The notes under the pieces: model-generated | The model's database searches: none | What the model was told of the DNA's origin: nothing | The model's input: the letters and a program-made list of their open reading frames with translations, nothing else | In this document: positions 11,457 to 17,536 of the stretch, in pieces | Position numbering within the stretch: position 1 is the first letter of the stretch | Layout: the number at the start of each line of letters is the position of its first letter | Made by a program: the position numbers and the translations under genes | DNA from: a virus | Reading direction: 5' to 3' (one strand) | Length of the DNA stretch: 36,915 nucleotides | IMG/VR virus record: IMGVR_UViG_3300048672_000664 | Coordinates: 1-36,915 of that record

Positions 11457-13037
11457 ATGCTCATGAAAAAAATACTATTTTTAGTTTTAACGTTAATGAC
11501 AAACATAACGCTGGCGTCAAATGGGTTTTATGTCATTAATAAATGCGATAGTCAGTCGTTTTTAAACGCGTTGAATACGCGTGGATTTAAAACATTGGAT
11601 ATCGATGCCAATAAAACATATGCAAAGATTGACCATGTTAATGCCAAAGGTCAGGTTACCTGGGGACCATCAATCACGGCTCATAACGCACTGTTGGTAA
11701 AAACGAATGGGAATGCCAATAAAACAGCCTTCCTGACGTTTGTAGGTAATGTAAAAAAATACATTGAGTCCGATAGCTGCCTAAAATATGCCGGATTTGA
11801 TGCAGTGATACAAGATCAAGCTGCCGATCTAAGCTGGGGTGTTGATTTGAAAGCACTGGGACATTCTGTCGATCATGCCAATTTAACGGCTGCATTACTG
11901 AAAAATGATGATAAGCGGCCTATTGTTTTATTGCCGGACACCAATATTTTTATCAATCAATTAGTCCCAGACTCGCTATATAGCGTTGATGTCGTCGCGT
12001 CAGGTGATCCAGCATGCAAAGTACTCATGGAAGAAACTAAAAACATGGCAACATCTACGCACGCTACTATTTTAGCCAATGGAATGACATTGACTAGCAA
12101 TAACGTTGCTGTACGTAATATCGTGACGCACTGTAAAGGGAATTTTACGAAACCAGATATTCTGAATGCGTCATTGCAAAAAGCAATTCTATTTTGCAAA
12201 CAGGGGGAAAACTGCGTATTGAACAAAAGCAATGATTCGTACTATGGCAATAGTCTGGAAACCAGCCAAATTCTGTATTCTGCATACAATCGTGGAATAC
12301 CAGTCATACAGAGCATTTTCAACGATTACAGAATTACAACCGATTACGACTACGAAAAACACGTCATTCGTGTAGGGTCATACCTGGAAGATGCTCAGCT
12401 TGTATATGGAACAGTAGGTAATTCTGGCCCGGACATAGTAGTACCGACAACTCAAACAGGATTAACACCAGCATGGTTTAACCCTGTAAAGAATAAAATG
12501 GTTTACACTAAACAGTTAAATATTGGTAATAGCTTGTCAACTGCACTGGTTAGCTCAATTGTAGCCACTATGATGGATCAATGCCGGCTGGCATCAAACG
12601 GTGACAAGAAACTGACACCGGATGAAGTAAAAGATATTTTAAATAGAACTGCTAAAAAGATACCTATTTTACCTGAAAGAATAGCGAATAAAGCATTAGC
12701 CGCTAAGAATATATTTAAAAATTCACGTAATAAATATGTTCGCGGTGGCATTATTCAACCGACACAGGCCATTTTAGAAACTCAAGGTTTTTGTAAATCA
12801 ACTAAACCTGTTGAGCCTATAGGTCATTGTGTTCCATCTAAGACCGATATTTCCTTATCAGAATGTATTGCATTTGAAGAGGATTGGTTAAAACGACTCG
12901 GGATAACAACCGCGAATGTACGTATATTCGATGGAGGTCCGCAACCACCCTGGGCTAGTCATTATTGGTGGTATATATACGATGCTCCGTTAGCTCATGT
13001 GTTTGGTAAGTCAGATGGGTTATGGTGGACTGAATAA
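11457..13037 (+). CDS. Secreted subtilisin-like (S8 family) serine peptidase homologue (526 aa)
   Basis: A signal peptide (MLMKKILFLVLTLMTNITLA) opens the protein, behind GGAG. The subtilase signature is present though divergent: VLLPDTNIF (Asp161), STHATILANG (His202), RGIPVIQSIFND (Asn289, oxyanion), and GNSLSTALVSSIVATMM (Ser359), followed by LTPDEVKDILNRTAKKI. Spacings D-H 41, H-N 87 and N-S 70 match subtilisin (32, 91, 66) well. The glycines of the usual HGTH and GTSMA boxes are partly lost, so activity is uncertain. An N-terminal domain (20-140) and an aromatic C-terminus (WYIYDAPLAHVFGKSDGLWW) flank the core. Eight or more cysteines fit a periplasmic life. An unusual phage gene, perhaps altering the host surface. 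Confidence 0.65.
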   Translation: MLMKKILFLVLTLMTNITLASNGFYVINKCDSQSFLNALNTRGFKTLDIDANKTYAKIDHVNAKGQVTWGPSITAHNALLVKTNGNANKTAFLTFVGNVKKYIESDSCLKYAGFDAVIQDQAADLSWGVDLKALGHSVDHANLTAALLKNDDKRPIVLLPDTNIFINQLVPDSLYSVDVVASGDPACKVLMEETKNMATSTHATILANGMTLTSNNVAVRNIVTHCKGNFTKPDILNASLQKAILFCKQGENCVLNKSNDSYYGNSLETSQILYSAYNRGIPVIQSIFNDYRITTDYDYEKHVIRVGSYLEDAQLVYGTVGNSGPDIVVPTTQTGLTPAWFNPVKNKMVYTKQLNIGNSLSTALVSSIVATMMDQCRLASNGDKKLTPDEVKDILNRTAKKIPILPERIANKALAAKNIFKNSRNKYVRGGIIQPTQAILETQGFCKSTKPVEPIGHCVPSKTDISLSECIAFEEDWLKRLGITTANVRIFDGGPQPPWASHYWWYIYDAPLAHVFGKSDGLWWTE

Positions 13038-13076
13038 TTATTTAGAATAAATAATAGCACGCTTCCTTTTTAAATG
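13038..13076. repeat. Direct repeat, copy A (orphan 3' end of the gene at 13391)
   Basis: Bases 13038-13076 match 13391-13429 at 35 of 39 positions, including a perfect 21-base start that contains the palindrome TTATTTAGAATAAATAA. Read leftward, this copy encodes HLKRKRAIIYSK and a stop, the same end as the gene at 13391-13948 (HIKRKRAIIYSK). It is therefore a stranded gene terminus left on the far side of an inserted segment. It directly follows the subtilisin-like gene. Confidence 0.75.
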
Positions 13077-13103
13077 TAGATAAAATGACACGAGAACAAA
13101 AAA

Positions 13104-13346
13104 ATGCCATACGTAAGAAGTAACAGCACATATTTTGTTTGGCCTTTTTCAATGCACGCAAAAATAGCAAGAGGGGGAAAAATTAATAGAGATGAAGTCT
13201 TACAAACGTTATCAGATGCCAAGCACATTTATGATGGTCATTCTGAGTTATTAGCAGAAATTCAGACGCTTAAAAATGACATTCATAAGCTTAAAATTGA
13301 GAATGCTTTTATGCTAAGACTTATAGAAAATAAAGAGGATAAATAA
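13104..13346 (+). CDS. Small hypothetical protein with coiled-coil C-terminus (80 aa)
   Basis: The 80-residue product begins MPYVRSNSTYFVWPFSMHAK. Residues 38-78 (LSDAKHIYDGHSELLAEIQT and LKNDIHKLKIENAFMLRLIE) have the heptad pattern of a coiled coil. The ribosome binding site is poor (GAGAAC upstream), so it may be coupled or weakly expressed. It lies alone between the two copies of the 39-base direct repeat, which marks it as part of an inserted segment. No family is recognised. Confidence 0.5.
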   Translation: MPYVRSNSTYFVWPFSMHAKIARGGKINRDEVLQTLSDAKHIYDGHSELLAEIQTLKNDIHKLKIENAFMLRLIENKEDK

Positions 13347-13349
13347 CCA

Positions 13350-13388
13350 ATGAGTAAAGAAAAAGATCTGCACAATGATATAAAGTAG
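13350..13388 (+). pseudogene. Truncated 5' end of a gene (12 codons)
   Basis: A good ribosome binding site (AGAGGAT, 13334-13340) and ATG 13350 start a frame MSKEKDLHNDIK that stops at once, two bases before direct-repeat copy B. A strong start leading to so short a product suggests that the rest of the gene was lost when this segment joined the late-operon end. It could equally be a real micropeptide. Confidence 0.3.
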
Positions 13389-13390
13389 AG

Positions 13391-13429
13391 TTATTTAGAA
13401 TAAATAATAGCCCGTTTTCTTTTTATATG
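13391..13429. repeat. Direct repeat, copy B (native 3' end of the late operon)
   Basis: This is the partner of 13038-13076 and forms the last 12 codons and stop of the leftward gene 13391-13948. Its inner palindrome TTATTTAGAATAAATAA (13391-13407) sits where rightward and leftward transcription meet. The stem is pure A/T, so it would be only a weak terminator. Confidence 0.7.
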
Positions 13430-13948
13430 CCCGACATCGGAATCAATAGAATCAACTCTTTTTTCTGTTAACTGCTGTTGAAAATCGATAAAACGATTCT
13501 CGTATCCGGTCAATAGGGTTTCATTGACCGTGATGCGACGATCAAGCTCTTTGAAATTGTCATTAGCTTGCTTGTATTCATTCCACACAGCTCCGACAAT
13601 GCCTGTGGCAACCAACGATATTCCTGTGAATATTTTAACCCATAGCCGATAGGATGTTTTAGCCTTTGCCAGCTCAACCATACTGGCAAAATGTTCCTCG
13701 GCATCTTTTTCCTCATGCGCTGCAAATCTATCCGCTATTCTACGCAGTTCGTTAGTGATTTCATGCTGATGAAGCAGATACCCTTCATGCTGATCCTGCA
13801 GAGTTCCGGCAATCTCATGAAGCACTGAAACGACCTTTTTAACGATTAATCCAAAGGCTTTGACTTCGGCTGATGCGCCTTCCTTTTTAATCAACTCGTC
13901 AATTTCAATGTCGTCTATATCTGTTTTTCGTCGTGTTTTTTGAATCAT
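13391..13948 (-). CDS. Coiled-coil membrane protein, last gene of the lysis region (185 aa)
   Basis: The protein has a basic start (MIQKTRRKTD), helical regions rich in Glu, His and Gln (about 25-100), a single hydrophobic span (about 103-124, WVKIFTGISLVATGIVGAVW) and a second coiled coil (125-170). This layout, soluble helix, membrane span, helix, recalls phage membrane-associated lysis or hemolysin-XhlA-type proteins, but no family is certain. It is the final gene of the leftward operon, separated from Rz by 93 bases that include an inverted repeat (AACTGTT/AACAGTT, 14018-14042). A duplicate of its 3' end lies at 13038-13076. Confidence 0.6.
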   Translation of the reverse strand: MIQKTRRKTDIDDIEIDELIKKEGASAEVKAFGLIVKKVVSVLHEIAGTLQDQHEGYLLHQHEITNELRRIADRFAAHEEKDAEEHFASMVELAKAKTSYRLWVKIFTGISLVATGIVGAVWNEYKQANDNFKELDRRITVNETLLTGYENRFIDFQQQLTEKRVDSIDSDVGHIKRKRAIIYSK

Positions 13949-14041
13949 GGTTATTTAATAAATTTATTTATCACAATTGAAATCGCTAAATGATGTGTGC
14001 TTTCATTGAGGGTGCTCAACTGTTAGGTAATTCCGAACAGT

Positions 14042-14557
14042 TCATTCACAAATTACATTAGGTTGTTTGCATAGCTGTTCAGCCACTTTTATTTTTGCTT
14101 CGATGTCGGCAACGTTGAGCTGGTCGCGTCGGATTTGGGATTCAATAAACGCTCGAAATTCTGGGCTAAATCCGGCTTCATATCGGGTGGTGCCGTACGC
14201 GCCAGTTTTGGAATTACGATCTTGGGGCACTCTGTCTGTACCACTGCCCCGACATAAGGCGTTCTCGCGCACGCTGTTGCGCTCAAGATGCACAGGAGCA
14301 GACTTAATTTCATTGACCTTGGCATTGTAGTTATCCTGTATAAAAGTGGCATAGGCGTTAGATTCTGCGGTTTTTGTTGCAGCCTCTAATTTTGATTCGT
14401 TAAGCACTTTTTCAGCCTCCTTAGCTTGTGCCAATAACTGTGTTTCATACCGTTTTGAAGCGCGCTGGTATCCGTTGTTATCTATCGCATAAACGATTGA
14501 ACTGAATACAGCAATAATTAATACCCATTTAGCCAGGGCTGCATATTCACCGAACAT
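14042..14557 (-). CDS. Rz: Rz-like inner-membrane spanin (171 aa)
   Basis: Residues 6-26 (AALAKWVLIIAVFSSIVYAI) form the N-terminal anchor. They are followed by a long periplasmic helix rich in Lys, Glu, Ala and Gln (30-85) and a C-terminal helical part with cysteines near the end. This is the layout of an i-spanin, which links to an outer-membrane lipoprotein and fuses the two membranes in the last step of lysis. The decisive support is the lipoprotein frame nested within it (14089-14325). The start overlaps the upstream membrane-protein gene by 11 bases. Confidence 0.8.
   Translation of the reverse strand: MFGEYAALAKWVLIIAVFSSIVYAIDNNGYQRASKRYETQLLAQAKEAEKVLNESKLEAATKTAESNAYATFIQDNYNAKVNEIKSAPVHLERNSVRENALCRGSGTDRVPQDRNSKTGAYGTTRYEAGFSPEFRAFIESQIRRDQLNVADIEAKIKVAEQLCKQPNVICE
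14089..14325 (-). CDS. Rz1: Rz1-like outer-membrane spanin lipoprotein nested in Rz (78 aa)
   Basis: The frame lies wholly inside Rz in another reading frame. I start at ATG 14325 (behind CAGGATAAC); ATG 14313 (behind AAGG) is nearly as good. The N-terminus MPRSMKLSLLLCILSATAC is a lipoprotein signal ending in the lipobox ATA-Cys, and the mature part is Pro-rich (CPKIVIPKLARTAPPDMKP). Embedded Rz1 genes of this kind are well known from lambda and P2 relatives. Its presence shows that the phage infects a host with an outer membrane. Confidence 0.8.
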   Translation of the reverse strand: MPRSMKLSLLLCILSATACARTPYVGAVVQTECPKIVIPKLARTAPPDMKPDLAQNFERLLNPKSDATSSTLPTSKQK

Positions 14558-14696
14558 GACAACCCTGCGTCGCTAATAAAAATATGACTAAAATAAGCCC
14601 TGCAAACCCTAATAGCATGAAAAAATAGGCCACATCTTCAACGCCTATGCCATAACCTGCTAAAATTTGGAAAATACCCACTAATATTGGATTCAT
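14547..14696 (-). CDS. Small two-span membrane protein, holin or antiholin candidate (49 aa)
   Basis: An ATG at 14696 overlaps the stop of the upstream gene (ATGA), and the frame ends 11 bases inside Rz. The 49 residues start MNPILVGIFQILAGYGIGVE and hold two hydrophobic stretches (3-17 and 23-42, with FFMLLGFAGLILVIFLLA) separated by an acidic turn, then QGCHVR. Size, topology and position directly before Rz suit a small holin or a holin partner. No family is recognised by sequence. Confidence 0.55.
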   Translation of the reverse strand: MNPILVGIFQILAGYGIGVEDVAYFFMLLGFAGLILVIFLLATQGCHVR

Positions 14697-14875
14697 AAAT
14701 TAAACCCCTGATCGGTTACTCCGGTTACCGGGCAATTGTGCTGTTTTTCGTAAACCGGCAATTCATTCATAAAATCAAATACAGAGTCGATGTCAGTATC
14801 ATTCAGCCTCAAATCAAAATTGTGACTAAAAAATTCGTCGATCATTTGACGAGTTTCATCGTTATCTATAATCAT
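14693..14875 (-). CDS. Small acidic hypothetical protein (60 aa)
   Basis: The frame is open from 14923, but I choose ATG 14875, which follows ACAGGT by eight bases and begins one base after the upstream stop. The 60 residues start MIIDNDETRQMIDEFFSHNF and are strongly acidic, with DTDIDSVFDFMNELPVY in the middle and one cysteine. No membrane segment or family is seen. It is translationally coupled on its 3' side to the small membrane gene. Confidence 0.5.
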   Translation of the reverse strand: MIIDNDETRQMIDEFFSHNFDLRLNDTDIDSVFDFMNELPVYEKQHNCPVTGVTDQGFNL

Positions 14876-14876
14876 A

Positions 14877-15020
14877 TTATTTACCTGTGTGGCAATAGTT
14901 AATAAAACGTTCCCACCATTCAATGTAATTCGCTAAATTCTGTTCAGCTCTGCGTAATTCGTCACGCCTAGCTTGCACTAGCATTTTACCCCAAAATACA
15001 TTGCGTTCGTATTGCGTCAT
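14877..15020 (-). CDS. Small Arg/Trp-rich hypothetical protein (47 aa)
   Basis: A 47-codon frame begins in an ATGA overlap with the stop of the gene at 15017 and ends one base before the next start. It begins MTQYERNVFWGKMLVQARRD and continues as one amphipathic helix rich in Arg, Glu and Trp (ELRRAEQNLANYIEWWERF). No family is recognised. Exact abutment with both neighbours supports it as a gene. Confidence 0.5.
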   Translation of the reverse strand: MTQYERNVFWGKMLVQARRDELRRAEQNLANYIEWWERFINYCHTGK

Positions 15021-15235
15021 AACTGAATAATTGTTCCATCCCAATCTGCTGGTATTGATCCACCATATCCTGATAAATAACCAGAACTGATCAAATCATG
15101 ATTTCTCATTTTTATGATGCTGTTAGGGTGCTTTTCCTGGGCTTCATGCAAAGCTTTTCTGTCATCATTAACAAAAACATTTTCTATAAAGTTAAAATCT
15201 ATTGATGATCTTGTTTTGTGATATTCTGATATCAT
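15017..15235 (-). CDS. Small hypothetical protein in the lysis operon (72 aa)
   Basis: The 72-residue product starts in an ATGA overlap with the endolysin stop and ends in another with the next gene. It is polar and mixed-charge, begins MISEYHKTRSSIDFNFIENV and ends with a Gly/Ser/Asp-rich segment (SSGYLSGYGGSIPADWDG). No membrane span or known motif is seen. Its constant coupling to the endolysin suggests a minor part in lysis or its timing, which is inference. Confidence 0.5.
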   Translation of the reverse strand: MISEYHKTRSSIDFNFIENVFVNDDRKALHEAQEKHPNSIIKMRNHDLISSGYLSGYGGSIPADWDGTIIQL

Positions 15236-15783
15236 TTCATCAGCTCTTTAGCTTTTTCCCAATATGCCAAACGCTGTGGTTGCCCATTTAGTCCACCATT
15301 GATCCTGCGTGTTATCGCGCCAAACTCTCCAGCATCAGCCAGTTCGTTTAATCCGTGTGTTTCCCAAAATGCACCGGCAATTCGAAACGCGAAAACATGT
15401 GATTCAGCAAGTTGCGGATGTATGATGAAATCGACACCCAGGATTTTTCCGAACTTGGCATAGTTTGAACGTCCGGTTAACTGTATAGCTCCACGACCTT
15501 TAAATTTCTCGCCATCTCCTGGCTCTATGTTTCCTAATTGTTCAGCGAGTTTTGAACCGCTAAAAGGCTCATATTTTTTCTGCTGTGCAGTTGGCCCCCA
15601 AATCTCACGCATCCATTTGAACTCACCTGTTTCATGCGCTATTTGAGCGATAAACGCCGTCTGCCTTGCGTAATTATCAATATGAAACTCTGTCATTGCC
15701 GCATTGATAAACGGCAGATACAAATCAATCTTGTCATCTGGACAGGATGAACAAATTGCTCTTAATATGGGTTTCGTAATCAT
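15232..15783 (-). CDS. GH19-family endolysin (183 aa)
   Basis: This is a lysozyme of the chitinase class-I (GH19) fold. QTAFIAQIAHETGEFKWMRE (residues 41-60) carries the catalytic Glu51 in the HET signature. KYEPFSGSKLAEQLGN and GDGEKFKGRGAIQLTGRSNY (about residue 104 on) are the conserved substrate-cleft boxes. It cleaves the glycan strands of peptidoglycan after the holin releases it. There is no signal peptide, so holin-dependent export is expected. It starts in an ATGA overlap with the gene upstream. Length is typical for a stand-alone phage GH19 domain. Confidence 0.9.
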   Translation of the reverse strand: MITKPILRAICSSCPDDKIDLYLPFINAAMTEFHIDNYARQTAFIAQIAHETGEFKWMREIWGPTAQQKKYEPFSGSKLAEQLGNIEPGDGEKFKGRGAIQLTGRSNYAKFGKILGVDFIIHPQLAESHVFAFRIAGAFWETHGLNELADAGEFGAITRRINGGLNGQPQRLAYWEKAKELMK

Positions 15784-16064
15784 TGTTTATATATAGTAAA
15801 TGTAAAAATACCTTTCCATTGGCCTCCGGCCCACTTGTAGGTTGAATTTCCAGTTCTATAAAGCCAGAATTTACTAAAATTGCGTAAAAGTACTTCAATA
15901 ATTTCTATAATACTGATTTTATTTTTTGTCATTCTTATTGCGAATATAAGCCAGGATATATCAGCAAATAACGCATTAGAAAATTCATATATCAACCACA
16001 AAGACCCTGCAATAAAAAAAATTCTCCCCGAAATTATGCTGACAGTATCAATTATTGTAATCAT
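15780..16064 (-). CDS. Small membrane protein upstream of the endolysin (94 aa)
   Basis: Residues 5-40 (IDTVSIISGRIFFIAGSLWL and on to ADISWLIF) contain one or two hydrophobic spans. A basic middle (RMTKNKISIIEIIEVLLRNF) and a Gly/Trp-rich end (STYKWAGGQWKGIFTF) follow. The stop overlaps the endolysin ATG. No ribosome binding site is visible at 16064, and a start at 15932 is possible. A rightward frame on the other strand (15880-16095) is also hydrophobic, but it runs against the operon. Function unknown; a lysis accessory is plausible. Confidence 0.45.
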   Translation of the reverse strand: MITIIDTVSIISGRIFFIAGSLWLIYEFSNALFADISWLIFAIRMTKNKISIIEIIEVLLRNFSKFWLYRTGNSTYKWAGGQWKGIFTFTIYKQ

Positions 16065-16109
16065 ACAGTTAAATGATCGGCGACTTACGTCATAGACAGC
16101 GCCGAAACT

Positions 16110-16490
16110 TTAAACGACAGGGTTAGGAACAATGGCTGCCAATTGTGCAGAGGCTGCACTGACTGGAACCATGCCTGAAACGACAGCATTGATAGCATCA
16201 GCCAAGGCCGGTGAAATAGTACCAGCACCAGCAGCCGCTAATTCAGCAGTCAATGTGTCAACACTGGCCTGCAAAGCAGAAACTTGAGCTGGAAAACCAG
16301 ACAATTCGGCTAATGCTTCGGCAAGGTTTGCTGAATCGACGGCTTGTTGAGCAGCCAGGGCTTGTAATTCTGCGGCCATTTGATCTTGAGTAACTGACAT
16401 AATATTAATCCTATTGGTAAGTGATGCGATTTGTTGTGATATTTCATCCAATTTTTCATTCGATGAAACGTTGATCGTGATTAATGACAT
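16110..16490 (-). CDS. Ala-rich coiled-coil protein with possible dual start (126 aa)
   Basis: The product begins MSLITINVSSNEKLDEISQQ and is a long Ala/Gln/Leu helix (residues 10-95) with heptads, ending in a hydrophobic tail (PVSAASAQLAAIVPNPVV). ATG 16490 sits one base after the stop of the upstream micropeptide, which supports coupled initiation. A second in-frame ATG at 16400 has a much better ribosome binding site (TAGGA, eight bases away) and would give 96 residues. Both forms may be made. No family is recognised; similar Ala-rich helices occur as phage structural or lysis accessory proteins. Confidence 0.55.
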   Translation of the reverse strand: MSLITINVSSNEKLDEISQQIASLTNRINIMSVTQDQMAAELQALAAQQAVDSANLAEALAELSGFPAQVSALQASVDTLTAELAAAGAGTISPALADAINAVVSGMVPVSAASAQLAAIVPNPVV

Positions 16491-16491
16491 T

Positions 16492-16578
16492 TTAGACGCC
16501 CGTTAAAATTAGGAGCACTGTCATTATAGCAAAAAAGCAGAATAAAAATAGGATATCTAAAATGATCTTCTTTATCAT
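16492..16578 (-). CDS. 28-residue hydrophobic micropeptide coupled to the holin
   Basis: The frame starts in an ATGA overlap with the holin stop (16575-16578) and ends one base before the next ATG. It begins MIKKIILDILFLFCFFAI and is one membrane-spanning helix with a short basic tip. Exact overlap on both sides, plus a composition typical of inner-membrane peptides, makes it a likely gene although it is short. It could act as a holin partner or antiholin. Confidence 0.5.
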   Translation of the reverse strand: MIKKIILDILFLFCFFAIMTVLLILTGV

Positions 16579-16835
16579 TCTGATTTATTAGCCGCACTAT
16601 CGGCACCGAATCCAGCCAGAAACACCGCCGTAAATGATAACTGGGTTATCTCAGGGCTTGATGCATAAATCGGAAATACCAAGCCAAGCATCGTGCAAAT
16701 AGCGCCAATGGTGTGTTTTTTATGCGTCATGCAATAGTCATACAGACCATTTGTAATCTCTCCCCTAGCCCATTTTTTCAGCCAATGAGCAACCATTCCG
16801 ATTAATGCAATTGATATGTAAAATATTAATATCAT
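16575..16835 (-). CDS. Probable holin (86 aa, two to three membrane spans)
   Basis: The 86-residue protein begins MILIFYISIALIGMVAHWLK. It has hydrophobic segments at about 2-18, 42-58 and 64-78, and a basic loop with HKKH between them. It follows AGGT on the minus strand. Small size, spans and position ahead of the endolysin cluster, just after the tail genes, are those of a phage holin, which makes the inner-membrane lesions that free the endolysin. The C-terminus is short and polar (ADSAANKSE). Confidence 0.65.
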   Translation of the reverse strand: MILIFYISIALIGMVAHWLKKWARGEITNGLYDYCMTHKKHTIGAICTMLGLVFPIYASSPEITQLSFTAVFLAGFGADSAANKSE

Positions 16836-16846
16836 TTAAAAACCTA

Positions 16847-17533
16847 TTAAAGCCATGACAGTGAAAGTTGACTTAAAGCAACCCAGTTAGAGCCATCATA
16901 AAAAAATTGTATTGCTGTTTTTTGATTTGCAGTTCCTACCCCATCTGTTCCTTTTTTAAAAACACTATTCCACGTAACAGTTCTAGCTCCTGTGGAGTCT
17001 TGAGTAAATGAAAATAACATCTCTGCGCCTATGTATGGATTAGTAGGCGCATTGATTGTTATATTGCCAGTCAATGTACCAACCACAACATTTTTACCGC
17101 TTAGCGCATCAGGTGTTATTGATGCGGAAAATGCAATTTCTTGTAACGATCTTTGTATTCCATAAAGCCCGCCTATTCCATGCCTATGATCCTCATAGCT
17201 AGTAACTGTAGCTGTGCCTGTCACGATTTTATAACATCTGGCAAACCTTCCTATGTCATTCCAGTTTGTTGTCGCTGTTGATACTGAAAATGCACCAGTC
17301 GATCTATTAGCAACGACATAGTTAGTCGTTGATGCTGTTAATGTTACTGTGGCATTAGCGACAGCCGTTCCGTTATATCTGATGCCGAATATGTCCCAAC
17401 TTAGGCCCGCCGATGATTGCCTTTTCCCTCCATAGGTAACAGGGGACGTTGAGTTAAATAACTCATTAACAGTGATCTCTTTAGAACCCTGTGATGATGA
17501 TAATTGCGTTAATAAACTGGTTGAATCTGACAT
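16847..17533 (-). CDS. Tail fibre or tip-associated structural protein (228 aa)
   Basis: The protein is beta-rich and Thr/Ser/Val/Asn-rich. Its second half (KNVVVGTLTGNITINAPTNP, then GAEMLFSFTQDSTGARTVTWNSVFKK and FFYDGSNWVALSQ) is a pattern common at the ends of phage fibre and head-decoration proteins. No enzyme motif is seen. It lies three bases downstream of the large tip protein, so a receptor-binding or fibre role is the natural inference. The host range determinant could be here or in the J-like protein. Confidence 0.6.
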   Translation of the reverse strand: MSDSTSLLTQLSSSQGSKEITVNELFNSTSPVTYGGKRQSSAGLSWDIFGIRYNGTAVANATVTLTASTTNYVVANRSTGAFSVSTATTNWNDIGRFARCYKIVTGTATVTSYEDHRHGIGGLYGIQRSLQEIAFSASITPDALSGKNVVVGTLTGNITINAPTNPYIGAEMLFSFTQDSTGARTVTWNSVFKKGTDGVGTANQKTAIQFFYDGSNWVALSQLSLSWL

Positions 17534-17536
17534 TTT

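Noticed and set aside
15880-16095. Hydrophobic 71-codon frame on the plus strand in the lysis region
   Set aside because: It runs against the whole late operon, lacks a ribosome site and overlaps the coupled minus gene at 15780-16064, although that gene is itself not certain.
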